Below the pieces are notes generated by a model. That model made no database searches. It worked only from the letters and a program-made list of their open reading frames with translations, and was not told where the DNA came from. Made by a program: the position numbers and the translations under genes. This document shows positions 10,901 to 17,592 of a stretch of 64,000 bases of DNA, piece after piece. The stretch comes from Streptomyces lincolnensis (lineage in GTDB: Bacteria; Actinomycetota; Actinomycetes; Streptomycetales; Streptomycetaceae): NCBI RefSeq assembly GCF_001685355.1, contig NZ_CP016438.1, forward strand, positions 10,044,001 to 10,108,000. The letters run 5' to 3'. Position 1 is the stretch's first letter. Each line of letters starts with the position of its first letter.

Positions 10901-13537
10901 GACACGGAACCCGCGGATCTTCACCTGGTGGTCGGCGCGCCCCACGTACTCCAGGACCCCGTCGGCCCGGCGCCGGGCGAGGTCGCCTGAGCGGTACATC
11001 AGCGTGCCGGGCGGACCGAACGGGTCCTGGACGAACCGCTCGGCCGTCAGCTCGGGCCGCGCGTGGTAGCCCGGCGCCAGCCCCGGCCCCGACACATGGA
11101 TCTCCCCGGTCACCCCGGGCGGAACCGGCCGGAGCGACGCGTCGAGCAGATGGACGCACAGGTCGGCCAACGGGCGGCCGATCACGCTGGGCCGCCGCGG
11201 ATCGTCCACGTGGGCACGGGTCACGCGCTGGAAGGTGGCATGGACGGTCGTCTCGGTGATGCCGTACATGTTGATCAGCGCCGGCGTGTCCAGGCCGTAC
11301 CGGTCCGCCCACGGCCGCAGCCGCTCCATCCGCAGCGCCTCACCGCCGAACACGACGTAGCGCAGGGCCGTTTCGGCGTGCGCGCCGTCCAGGTCCGCCT
11401 GCATCAGATGCTCGAACGCGGATGGTGTCTGACTGAGCACCGTGACCCGCTCCTCCCGCACCAGCCGCAGGAGGTCGCGCGGTGAGCGGGTGACGGCGGA
11501 CGGCACGACGACGAGCCGTCCGCCGTACAGGAGCGCACCCCAGATCTCCCAGACGGAGAAGTCGAAGGCGTACGAGTGGAAGAGCGACCACACGTCGTCC
11601 GCGCCGAAGTCGTAGTGCTCGTCGGCGGCTTCGAACAGCCGCAGCACATTGGAGTGCGGAATGGGCACGCCCTTGGGACGGCCGGTGGAACCCGAGGTGT
11701 GGATGATGTACGCGAGGTCGTCCGGCCCCGTGGGGCCGGTACGGTCCGACTCACCGAGGTCGCCGCAGGGGCGGGCGGCGAGGTCCTTGTCGGTCTCCGG
11801 GTCGCCCAGGACAACGGTCGGCGCCGGTATCGCGGGAAGCGCCCCCGCGGTAGCTGCCTCGGTGACGAGCACGGCGGGTGGCACGTCCTCGGTGACGAGC
11901 CGCAGCCGCTCGGCCGGGTGACCGGTGTCCAGCGGCAGATACGCGGCACCCGATTTGAGCGCGGCGAGCAGCGCCACGACCAGGCGCATCCCGCGCGGCA
12001 GCGCGAGCGCGACCATCGTGCCGGGTCCCGCACCCCGCTCGACGAGCAGCCGAGCCAACTGGTTGGCCTGCGTGTTGAGTTCGCTGTAACTGAGATGGTC
12101 GCCCTCGAAGGTCACCGCGGTGGCGAGCGGCACACGGGCCGCCTGCTCCTCGAAGCGCCGGGTGAGCGTGTCGGTGATGGTGAAGGTGCGCAGGGGCCGG
12201 GTCTGCGGCTCCTCGCCCGGCAGCAGCAGGGACACGTCGGCGAGTGCCGACTGCCCGTCCCCGTCGACGAGTTGGTCGAGCAGATGGAGGAACCGCCGCA
12301 GGTGGGTGTCCAGTTCGGCCTGATCGTACGCTCCCGGGTTGGCGTCGAAAGCCAGCCACAGCCCACCGGCCTCGGCGCCCGGTCGCACGCTGATCTGGAG
12401 GTCCTCGACCGCGCCGCCGGAGAGGTGGTGGGAGGTCGTGGGGTGGCCGGCGAAGGCCAGGTCCTCGGCGAACGGAACCACGTTGACCACCGGGCCGTAC
12501 GCCTTGCGTCCCGCGCCCACCAGGCCCAGGTCGCGGCGCACGGCCTCGCCCCGGTACTGCTGGTGCCGGCGCAGCGACCGCAGTTCCTCGGCCACGGAGC
12601 GCACCGTCTCGCCCACCGGCGCGGCGGGGGAGACGGCGACACGCAGCGGCAGGACGTCGGAGGCCGTGCCCGGAGTGCGGAGCGTGGCCGAGCCGAGCCG
12701 GCTCATCGTGGTCAGTCCCAGGACCATGTCGTCGGCGCCTGTCATGCGGTGCAGATACGCGGCGACCGCGGCCACCAGCAGGTCGGTGGGGGAGACCTGA
12801 AGCCGGGCGGCCGCAGTGCCCAGCGCCTCGTTCTCGGCGGGCGTGAGGTCGTGGGTGCGACGCAGGAAGGGCGCCTTGGGCGGGGCCGTGCGCTCGGTGA
12901 GGCGGACCGGATCGGGCAGCCCGGCCAGCCGGGACGACCAGTACGCGCGGTCCCGGTCGTGACGCTCGGAGGCCGAGTAGGCGGCTTCCTCGCTCTGGAG
13001 CCGGGCGACCGGTTCGAAGCCGGCCGGCTCCGGCTCGCGCCCCGCGGCGAGAGCGGTGTACGTGTGGGCCAGCCGACGCGCCACCAGCTTGTAGCCGTAA
13101 CCGTCCAGGAGGATGTGATGGGCCCGCAGGAACCAGATGAACCGGTCCGGCCCCAGGGTGATCAGCGCGTGCGAGAACAGCGGCCCCGCGACGAGGTCGG
13201 TCGCCGTCGTCAGATCCCGCCGGATCCAGTCCTCGGCCGCGGCCTGCGGGTCGGGCTCCGCACTGACATCGACACGGTGCAACGGCCAGGCGTCCGGGTC
13301 GTCGGCCGGAATGCTGCGGGGTCCGTCCGGGGTTTCCACGAAACGCAGCGCGAAGGTGTCGGCCTCACCGACCGTACGGCGCAGTGCCGTCTCGAACAGG
13401 CCGGTGTCGATGGGGCCGTGGATCTCCACGTATTCGCCGGTGTTGTAGGCGGCGGCGTCGGCCGCCAGACGTCCGGCGAACCAAAGACCCTCCTGGGCTC
13501 CCGACAGCGGGCGAAGTTCGTGCTGCTGAATGGACAT
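4958..13537 (-). CDS. NRPS C-A(Thr-like)-T-C-A(keto acid)-KR-T (AntC-like)
   Basis: This is a bimodular NRPS of 2859 residues. C1 spans ~2-440 with HHILLDG (140-146). A1 spans ~450-960. Its pocket reads by eye D-F-W-S-V-G-M-V-H-K, two changes from the usual Thr code DFWNIGMVHK, so threonine is predicted. T1 is LGGHSLL (Ser1014), and C2 has HHSAADG (1204-1210). A2 (~1620-2190) resembles acyl-AMP ligases and lacks the FDxSVWE segment whose Asp binds the amino group, which suits a non-amino acid. A KR with a structural subdomain follows (~2200-2640; GGLGGVG 2450-2456, SS near 2573, Tyr2587), then T2 (Ser2766 in LGGNSLL). AntC has the same order: A1 loads Thr, A2 loads pyruvate and the KR makes lactate. 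I use the ATG at 13537, not the TTG at 13549 that abuts GAGGGG. Likely donor to the overlapping KS-AT-ACP-TE. Confidence 0.93.
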   Translation of the reverse strand: MSIQQHELRPLSGAQEGLWFAGRLAADAAAYNTGEYVEIHGPIDTGLFETALRRTVGEADTFALRFVETPDGPRSIPADDPDAWPLHRVDVSAEPDPQAAAEDWIRRDLTTATDLVAGPLFSHALITLGPDRFIWFLRAHHILLDGYGYKLVARRLAHTYTALAAGREPEPAGFEPVARLQSEEAAYSASERHDRDRAYWSSRLAGLPDPVRLTERTAPPKAPFLRRTHDLTPAENEALGTAAARLQVSPTDLLVAAVAAYLHRMTGADDMVLGLTTMSRLGSATLRTPGTASDVLPLRVAVSPAAPVGETVRSVAEELRSLRRHQQYRGEAVRRDLGLVGAGRKAYGPVVNVVPFAEDLAFAGHPTTSHHLSGGAVEDLQISVRPGAEAGGLWLAFDANPGAYDQAELDTHLRRFLHLLDQLVDGDGQSALADVSLLLPGEEPQTRPLRTFTITDTLTRRFEEQAARVPLATAVTFEGDHLSYSELNTQANQLARLLVERGAGPGTMVALALPRGMRLVVALLAALKSGAAYLPLDTGHPAERLRLVTEDVPPAVLVTEAATAGALPAIPAPTVVLGDPETDKDLAARPCGDLGESDRTGPTGPDDLAYIIHTSGSTGRPKGVPIPHSNVLRLFEAADEHYDFGADDVWSLFHSYAFDFSVWEIWGALLYGGRLVVVPSAVTRSPRDLLRLVREERVTVLSQTPSAFEHLMQADLDGAHAETALRYVVFGGEALRMERLRPWADRYGLDTPALINMYGITETTVHATFQRVTRAHVDDPRRPSVIGRPLADLCVHLLDASLRPVPPGVTGEIHVSGPGLAPGYHARPELTAERFVQDPFGPPGTLMYRSGDLARRRADGVLEYVGRADHQVKIRGFRVEPGEIQAVLAEHAEIVSAAVVVRRTADGGPQLVGYAVPASGHRPAPAELRAHLAERLPGHMVPAACVLIDALPLTASGKLDARALPEPDFTDDAAGQRPTTPEQALVCRLFAEVLRLPEDSVGVGANFFDLGGHSLLAVRLLAGLRAESGRDIPMTVLFDTPTPADLALRLAAESGTAVRLPPLVAAARAERVPLSFAQERMWFLNRLDGAAATYNIPLVVPLEHDLDEEALRWALADVVDRHESLRTVFADDSDNSGDGDGAYQRILPPGALRPQVRVVDCPAEEVDAQVAAAGRHRFDLTRESALWAAVVGTGARRTLVLVLHHSAADGWSLRPLAEDLSAAYAARREGRAPHGKPLAVQYADYALWQRGVLAPAPEGPGRLEQLTGFWREALAGLPRESTLPADRARPAVTGGAGASVSATVDAALHARLERLADAEDTSLFMVLHAVVAALLSRWGAGTDLAIGTPVAGRSEAALDDVIGLVTNTLVLRTDVSNDPGFRELLAQTRRFDLAALDHQDLPFDLLVDDLNPPRHPARHPLFQVMLALQNNEPAVLRLGDQRTPLRPTATGSAKFDLFVDVTERRDERGTPEGLDLHVEYATDLFAPETAARFAQALSAALGAVCADPALRVSDLPARGPRPRCLPGDLAAPALEVAGVRDAVALPPGDASTAPTLYVVPGRAGQVEPDLAARVTAVNGLPRTPDGALDIDALRALPGVDRTAAARWQRELERLTGVREASVELEDTPEELGLRHTGPPRPGTRPETTSEPKPRTDPVAAFSQGPPLPEPSVPSWAAALTRAAAGPHGEIVHVRADGSETRRSYASLIEEGSRVLAGLRRRGLRPGDQVIFQCSDTEDFTAVLWGCVLGGFVAVPLTVPVSYAVSSAAVTKLEGIWRMLDRPWIVASPSDAPGLRELAERDGWPGLRLTTADVLREAPEDRAWHEAAPDDLILMLMTSGSTGLPKAVRITHRGVLTRSAATEAMNGLGEQDVSLNWIPLDHVTGVVMFHLRDVYLGCRQIHAPTSWILQDPLRWADLADRHRVTVTWAPNFAFGLLAEQAHRFEGRTWDLSPMRLVMNAGEVVVASAARRFLQVLRPFGLPQDVMHPGWGMSETCSVVTDTVLPAEPPGHDEAFVSCGLPYPGFAMRVVGDGDTVLAEGDVGRLQVRGTSVTKGYHDNAKANAESFTEDGWFDTGDLAFLRGGELYITGRAKDVIIVNGVNHFSHEIESCVEELPCVVRSYTAAVAVRSDPAATTDELALFFHLADDHDPAAALREIGGKVTREIGVSPAFLVPVGTGDIPKTEIGKIQRTKLRKGFEAGDFDEAVRGAQLLLGGAATLPDWFLRPVWQRADALHPPLTAAGRHVLVLAGREPGAAVRVAGRLRADGGLCTVVTEGPAYERIDAAAYRVRPTEVGDFAAVLERLGADGREVDAVITLGSAGDTDHTESLLAFVRALIVRHDPRRPLPLLFATAGAHALTPYDRPHCAHATTVGLLKSLREEQPWLRGMHVDLAPGGDVDAAALLGELTTAPVDAEIAHRDGHRYVRRLAPLPDTLPRSRPCTAGFHLISGGLGGVGVEIAEHLLRTPGTRLLLLGRGTPGDELRRLRQLGDVRWTRADVTDAEQVRAAVHEAGEAWGVPLTSVLHLAGAFDERPVSEFDTESWRAAVDAKVRGAWALHEVAAENPVDSFVTFSSVNGWFGGALNSAYAAANAFLDTLAVYRRHLGLPGQSLAWSMWRERGMSRGYGLASLSEARGYRILDPAAAVRSFDFARSLDEPHVLIGADRTAPWVRSHVVAPVRQVRRLAAQVALDEGTDLGALYRAAARGAEGDTWVLRSTGTTAGRPEVPESGEASGRLEARLAAVWCAVLSRDRVGRDDNFFDLGGNSLLLVGAQTAINKEMGCELSVVDLFAHPTVRALAQHLVASGVGAGDIRAPLAGEAAPAPERPTGLDRARQQAGRQRAARGARRTVREGKDRTDG

Positions 13538-13861
13538 GGCACCGACCAACCCCTCAATGGCGAGCGGGATTCACAGGAGTCACCCGCTGGATGCTGTCGA
13601 ACGGGGAATATGGGCAAGCGGCGATCACCTTCCGCCGACACACTGCTCGACCGGGACTCGGCCAGTCAAGGCGCTCCAGGGAGACTCGAGTGACGTGCTA
13701 AGGAGACTCCAGGAAGCTTCTCGCGTATTTCCGTCTGGCGTGGGTGAACGGCCTTCGCTCGATGATTTCTTGAGATGTCCTCGACTCATCCTCAAGGTGC
13801 CCGGGCCGACCATTCTCGTGAATGCCTCCCGGAAAATCCGCGGCGGAGAAAGGCTGTTTGG
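13538..13861. promoter_or_regulatory. Divergent intergenic region between the NRPS and acyltransferase genes
   Basis: This 324-bp non-coding stretch separates the minus-strand NRPS gene from the plus-strand PapA-like gene, so promoters for both must lie here. It is less GC-rich than the genes. It contains two similar GGGAGACTC / AGGAGACTC words at about 13679 and 13701. I see no convincing paired -35/-10 for the housekeeping sigma factor on either strand. Confidence 0.5.
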
Positions 13862-15133
13862 ATGCGACGCGCGTTGTGCCCCGTGGAAAACCTTTACGTC
13901 GCCCAGCGAAGCAGGGCGGTCCTCTCCTGCGCTCTGGACGGTCCTGTCGATCCGTCGGCCCTGTCCGCGGCCTTCGAGGCGGTCACGGCGGAGCAGCCGC
14001 AGCTGCTGGCGCACCTCGTCCCGGACGGCGACGGCCACGCCCTCGAACTGCTCCCGGAGGCCGAGCGGCCCCGGCTGCGGACACGTACCGGGAGCGAGGA
14101 AGCATATCTGGAGGAGCTCAACGCCCCGCTGACGGTGGGAGGTCCGCTGACCCGGGCGGTCCTGGTGAGCGACCCCGACGAGGAGCGGCACACCCTGGTC
14201 CTGAGCATCGACCACGTCATCACCGACGGACACAGCGGGATCGCCCTGCTGAACACCCTCTGGGACCGCTACCGGGAGTTCCTCGGCGGCACCGGGGTCC
14301 CTCGGCCGCTCGCGGCCGAATTCCCCGAGCCCATCAGCGCGTTGCTGCCCCCCTCGGACGCGGCCGACACGGCGGAGCACCTGGCACGGCGTGTGGAGAA
14401 GACCGGCCGTCACCCGGTCGCACTCGTCCCGTACGACGTGGAGGCGACGGAGGAAGCGCCCGAGGAGCACCATCGCATCGAGGTCCAGCGGTTGTTGCTC
14501 GACACGGGAGCGACCACCGGGCTGCGCGAGCGGGCCCGCGCGGAAGGTCTGTCCGTGCACGCCCTGCTCTGCGCCGCCCTGCTGCTCGCCGCCCGTCGGC
14601 GCATGGACGGCGCGGACCCGCGCGTCCTGGGCTGCGTGTCACCGGTCGATCTGCGCTCGCGCCTGTCACCGCCGGTGCCCGCCCACCTCATGGTCGCCGC
14701 GGTCACCATGCACCTGCAGGCCCTCCCCGTCGGCGAGGACACCGACCTGCTGGAGCTGGCCCGTGAAGTCGGCGACGGCATGCGGGACTTCCTCGACCGC
14801 GGTGACCACTTCCGGGAGATGCGGATCATGCCGTCGGCCCCGCGGCATCCGGCTCTCCACCTCGGCACGGTCATCGTCACCAACATGGGAGCCGTGTCCG
14901 GCCCGCGCCTGCCGACGGGCACGCGGATCACCGACGTACGGCTCGTGCCCGCCCGCGAGCACTATTTCCCGCAGGCCGGCCGCAGTCCGTTCATGGCCTG
15001 CGTCACCACGTTCGACGGCCGCCTCGCGATCGAGTTCCCCCACTACACCGCCTGCTTCAGCAGGCCGTTCATGAGCGAGCTGCGCGCCGAGGTCCACGCG
15101 AGCCTGCTCGCGCTCGCCAAGTCCGCCACGTGA
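13862..15133 (+). CDS. Stand-alone condensation/PapA-type acyltransferase
   Basis: This is a free-standing 423-residue protein of the condensation-domain superfamily. It has one HxxxDG active-site motif, read as DHVITDG at 117-123, where the first His of the NRPS motif is Asp. That form and the length fit PapA5-type acyltransferases, which move an acyl group from a carrier protein or CoA to an alcohol. I start at the ATG at 13862, behind GGAGAAAGG; the frame is open further upstream without a better ribosome site. It is the only plus-strand gene within the cluster and has its own promoter region. In antimycins the C8 hydroxyl is acylated by AntB. This enzyme may play an analogous part, perhaps with the polyketide acid from the other assembly line; that is inference. 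Its stop codon lies in a palindrome shared with asnB. Confidence 0.82.
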   Translation: MRRALCPVENLYVAQRSRAVLSCALDGPVDPSALSAAFEAVTAEQPQLLAHLVPDGDGHALELLPEAERPRLRTRTGSEEAYLEELNAPLTVGGPLTRAVLVSDPDEERHTLVLSIDHVITDGHSGIALLNTLWDRYREFLGGTGVPRPLAAEFPEPISALLPPSDAADTAEHLARRVEKTGRHPVALVPYDVEATEEAPEEHHRIEVQRLLLDTGATTGLRERARAEGLSVHALLCAALLLAARRRMDGADPRVLGCVSPVDLRSRLSPPVPAHLMVAAVTMHLQALPVGEDTDLLELAREVGDGMRDFLDRGDHFREMRIMPSAPRHPALHLGTVIVTNMGAVSGPRLPTGTRITDVRLVPAREHYFPQAGRSPFMACVTTFDGRLAIEFPHYTACFSRPFMSELRAEVHASLLALAKSAT

Positions 15134-15180
15134 CACCGCACGAGGGGCGCGGCCTCGGCCGCGCCCCTCGTGCGGTGTCA
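15131..15180. terminator. Perfect bidirectional terminator hairpin containing two stop codons
   Basis: Two 24-base arms pair perfectly around a 2-base centre (TC), 50 bp in all. The left end is the TGA of the acyltransferase gene and the right end is the TGA of the convergent asnB gene read on the other strand. No T-run follows, which is common for Streptomyces terminators. It should end transcription from both sides. Confidence 0.9.
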
Positions 15181-17001
15181 GGACAGCTTGACAGTGGGGC
15201 GGTAGAGGTCGAACCAGACGGCCAGGTCGAGGACCCGCTCCAGCACGTCACGCCCGTCACGCGTCACGGTCTGCGGCTCCTGGCGCACCGCCTCGGTGAG
15301 CAACGCCCGGTCGAAGAAGTCCACCGCGCGGTGGCCGTCCGACAGCAGTTCGCCCGCCTGACGCTGCACCTGTCCGAGGTAGCTCAACTCCTGGGTCAGC
15401 GGGAAACTCGCCTTCACCCGGTCCGCCACCGAGGCCGGCAGGGTGTCGCGCACGGCGGCGCGCAGCAGGCTCTTCTCCCGGCCGTCGAACGTCTTCATCG
15501 TCCACGGCGTGTTGAAGACGTACTGCACCAGCCGGTGGTCGCAGATGGGAACCCGCACCTCCAGGCCAACCGCCATGCTGATCCGGTCCTTGCGGTCCAG
15601 CAACGTGCCGAGCCAGTTGGTCACATGGACGTAGCAGAACTCGCGCATCCGGCGCTCGTGCGCGTCCTCGCCGGGCAGGGACGGCACCCGGGCGACCGTG
15701 TCCGACCAGCGCTGCGCCAGGAATCCGGGCAGGTCCAGAGTGTTGAGCGTCAGTTCCCGGTCGTACGTCCTGGCGGGCTGCGCGGCCGTCAGCCAGGGGA
15801 ACATCGCGGTCTGCTGCACCGCGGGGACGTGGAACCACGGGTAGCCGCCGAAGGTCTCGTCGGCGGACTCACCGGACAGGGCCACCGTCGAATGATCGCG
15901 GATCGCTTTGAACAGCAGGTAGAGGGAGTTGTCGCCCTCGCCGAAGTTGAACGGCAGATCCTGGGCCGCGATCACGGTCCGGCGTACCTCGGGGTCGGCC
16001 AGTTGCTGGTGGTCCAGCCGGATGTCGCGGTGCAGCGTGCCGACGTGGTCCACGACCTCACGGGCGAACGGCGCGTCCGGCGAGCTGCGGAACTCGTCCC
16101 CGCGGAAGCCGTCCGGGTCCTCGAAGTCGACCGTGAACGTCCTGGCCTGCCGGCCCTCCTCAGCCAGCTTGCGGGCGGCCAGGGCCGTCAGGGCGCTGGA
16201 GTCCAGACCGCCGGAGAGCAGCAGGCACAACGGCACGTCGGAAACCAGCTGCCGGCTGACGCTGTCCTCCAGCAGCTCACGGATCCGGCGCACCGTCGTC
16301 TCCGTGTCGTCCCGGTGCTCCTCGACCTCCAGCCGCCAGTAGACCCGCTCGCGCACCCCGCCCCGGTCGACGATCAGCATGGTGCCCGGCCTGACCTCCC
16401 GCATGCCCACCCACGGGGTCCGGCCCGGTTCCTTGACATACCCCATCATTTCCCGGAAGCCGTCCGCGTCCACCACGGCCTCCACGGCCGGATGGGCGAG
16501 GATCGCCTTGGCCTCCGAGCCGAACAGAACGCCGTCCTCCGTCTCGTACACGTGCAGCGGCTTGATGCCGAGCTGGTCGCGCAGCAGGATCAGGCGGTCC
16601 GTACGGCCGTCCCAGATGCCCAGCGCGAACATGCCGAGGAGATGGTCGGCGAGCCCCTCGCCCCACTCCAGGTAGCCGCGCAGCACCACCTCGGTGTCAC
16701 TGGAGGTGCGGAACGCGTGTCCACGGCGTCGCAGTTCCTCGCGCAGCTCCCGGAAGTTGTACGCCTCACCGCTGTACGTGATCACCACCGGCCCTTCCGG
16801 GGTGTCCACCGTCATGGGCTGGACACCGCCCTCCAGGTCGATCACCGACAGCCGGCGGTGCCCCAGGGCGGCGTGCGGCGACACCCAGGTGCCCCCGGCG
16901 TCGGGGCCGCGGCACACCATGGTGGCGGTCATCGCGTCCACCGTGGGGCGTTCCTTCTCCAGGTCTCGCTGGAAGGCGATCCAGCCGACGATCCCACACA
17001 T
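15178..17001 (-). CDS. asnB: AsnB-type glutamine-dependent asparagine synthetase/amidotransferase
   Basis: This is a full-length class II glutamine amidotransferase of 607 residues. Cys2 in MCGIVGW is the N-terminal nucleophile, and RGPDAGG near 31 and GHRRLS near 48 are typical of the glutaminase half. The synthetase half has the ATP-binding SGGLDSS at 263-269, so both activities look intact. The ATG at 17001 follows AGGAG. It lies in the PKS operon, 51 bp after the SRPBCC gene. Housekeeping AsnB makes asparagine, but copies inside antibiotic clusters often amidate other carboxylates; OxyD and the glutarimide-polyketide enzymes make malonamyl units. Here it could amidate a starter unit or the released polyketide acid. 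Which of these is right cannot be read from the sequence. Confidence 0.92.
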   Translation of the reverse strand: MCGIVGWIAFQRDLEKERPTVDAMTATMVCRGPDAGGTWVSPHAALGHRRLSVIDLEGGVQPMTVDTPEGPVVITYSGEAYNFRELREELRRRGHAFRTSSDTEVVLRGYLEWGEGLADHLLGMFALGIWDGRTDRLILLRDQLGIKPLHVYETEDGVLFGSEAKAILAHPAVEAVVDADGFREMMGYVKEPGRTPWVGMREVRPGTMLIVDRGGVRERVYWRLEVEEHRDDTETTVRRIRELLEDSVSRQLVSDVPLCLLLSGGLDSSALTALAARKLAEEGRQARTFTVDFEDPDGFRGDEFRSSPDAPFAREVVDHVGTLHRDIRLDHQQLADPEVRRTVIAAQDLPFNFGEGDNSLYLLFKAIRDHSTVALSGESADETFGGYPWFHVPAVQQTAMFPWLTAAQPARTYDRELTLNTLDLPGFLAQRWSDTVARVPSLPGEDAHERRMREFCYVHVTNWLGTLLDRKDRISMAVGLEVRVPICDHRLVQYVFNTPWTMKTFDGREKSLLRAAVRDTLPASVADRVKASFPLTQELSYLGQVQRQAGELLSDGHRAVDFFDRALLTEAVRQEPQTVTRDGRDVLERVLDLAVWFDLYRPTVKLS

Positions 17002-17052
17002 GTCCGTCTTCTCCTGACGTGTTGTCCGATGGTGGCCCGAGTCGCGCGGGTG

Positions 17053-17553
17053 TCAGCGCTTGGCGGCCATGTGGGCCGGCAGTCCGTCGATGTGGGAGCG
17101 GGCCGTGGGTTCCAGGACGAGGCGCTTCAGCACGGGCTTCAGGTAGGACCAGGGGTGGTTCAGCTCGCCGGCCCACTGCCAGGTGAGCCGGGAGCCGTCC
17201 GGGGTGGACTCCACGACGTAGTCCTCCACGAGGTGCCGGAACAGGTTGCGGGTGCTCGCGACGACGGTGAACGTCTTGCGGTGTCCCTCGTCCCAGCGGT
17301 AGAAGCGCTCGCGCAGGACGAAGCCTCCGGCGGTCTCGACCTCCCGGGTCGTGCCGACCCCGAACGGCCGGGGAGAGGTCCAGGTCAGCCGCTTCACGCC
17401 CTTCGTCCAGTGCGCCGGGCCGCTGTCGTCGGTCAGGGCCGCCCAGGTCTCCTCGGCCGGGTGGGGAACGTCGACGGAGCGCGTCAGGTAGAGGGAGGCG
17501 GTGGTCAGGAGTGAGTCGTCGGCCGCTTCGACCGGGTACCAGCGGGTGGGCAT
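17053..17553 (-). CDS. SRPBCC / polyketide cyclase-like protein
   Basis: This 166-residue protein has the START/SRPBCC pattern: an N-terminal RSVDVPHPAEETWAAL strand-helix, a central GVGTTREVE and WDEGHRKTF, and a C-terminal helix after LTWQWAGEL. Such helix-grip proteins bind hydrophobic ligands, and in polyketide clusters they often act as cyclases or aromatases. The ATG at 17553 follows AGAAGGAAG. It starts 39 bp after the TE-containing PKS gene and precedes asnB, so it is probably co-transcribed with both. The last two PKS modules leave keto groups unreduced, so a helper for ring closure is plausible. Non-enzymatic or unrelated ligand-binding roles remain possible. Confidence 0.75.
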   Translation of the reverse strand: MPTRWYPVEAADDSLLTTASLYLTRSVDVPHPAEETWAALTDDSGPAHWTKGVKRLTWTSPRPFGVGTTREVETAGGFVLRERFYRWDEGHRKTFTVVASTRNLFRHLVEDYVVESTPDGSRLTWQWAGELNHPWSYLKPVLKRLVLEPTARSHIDGLPAHMAAKR

Positions 17554-17592
17554 CGGGGTCTTCCTTCTGTGGACTGTGCGAGAGGCTGGCCC

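Noticed and set aside
5162..10990. A 1942-codon open frame on the plus strand
   Set aside because: Antisense shadow of the NRPS gene; low-complexity composition and no recognisable domains.
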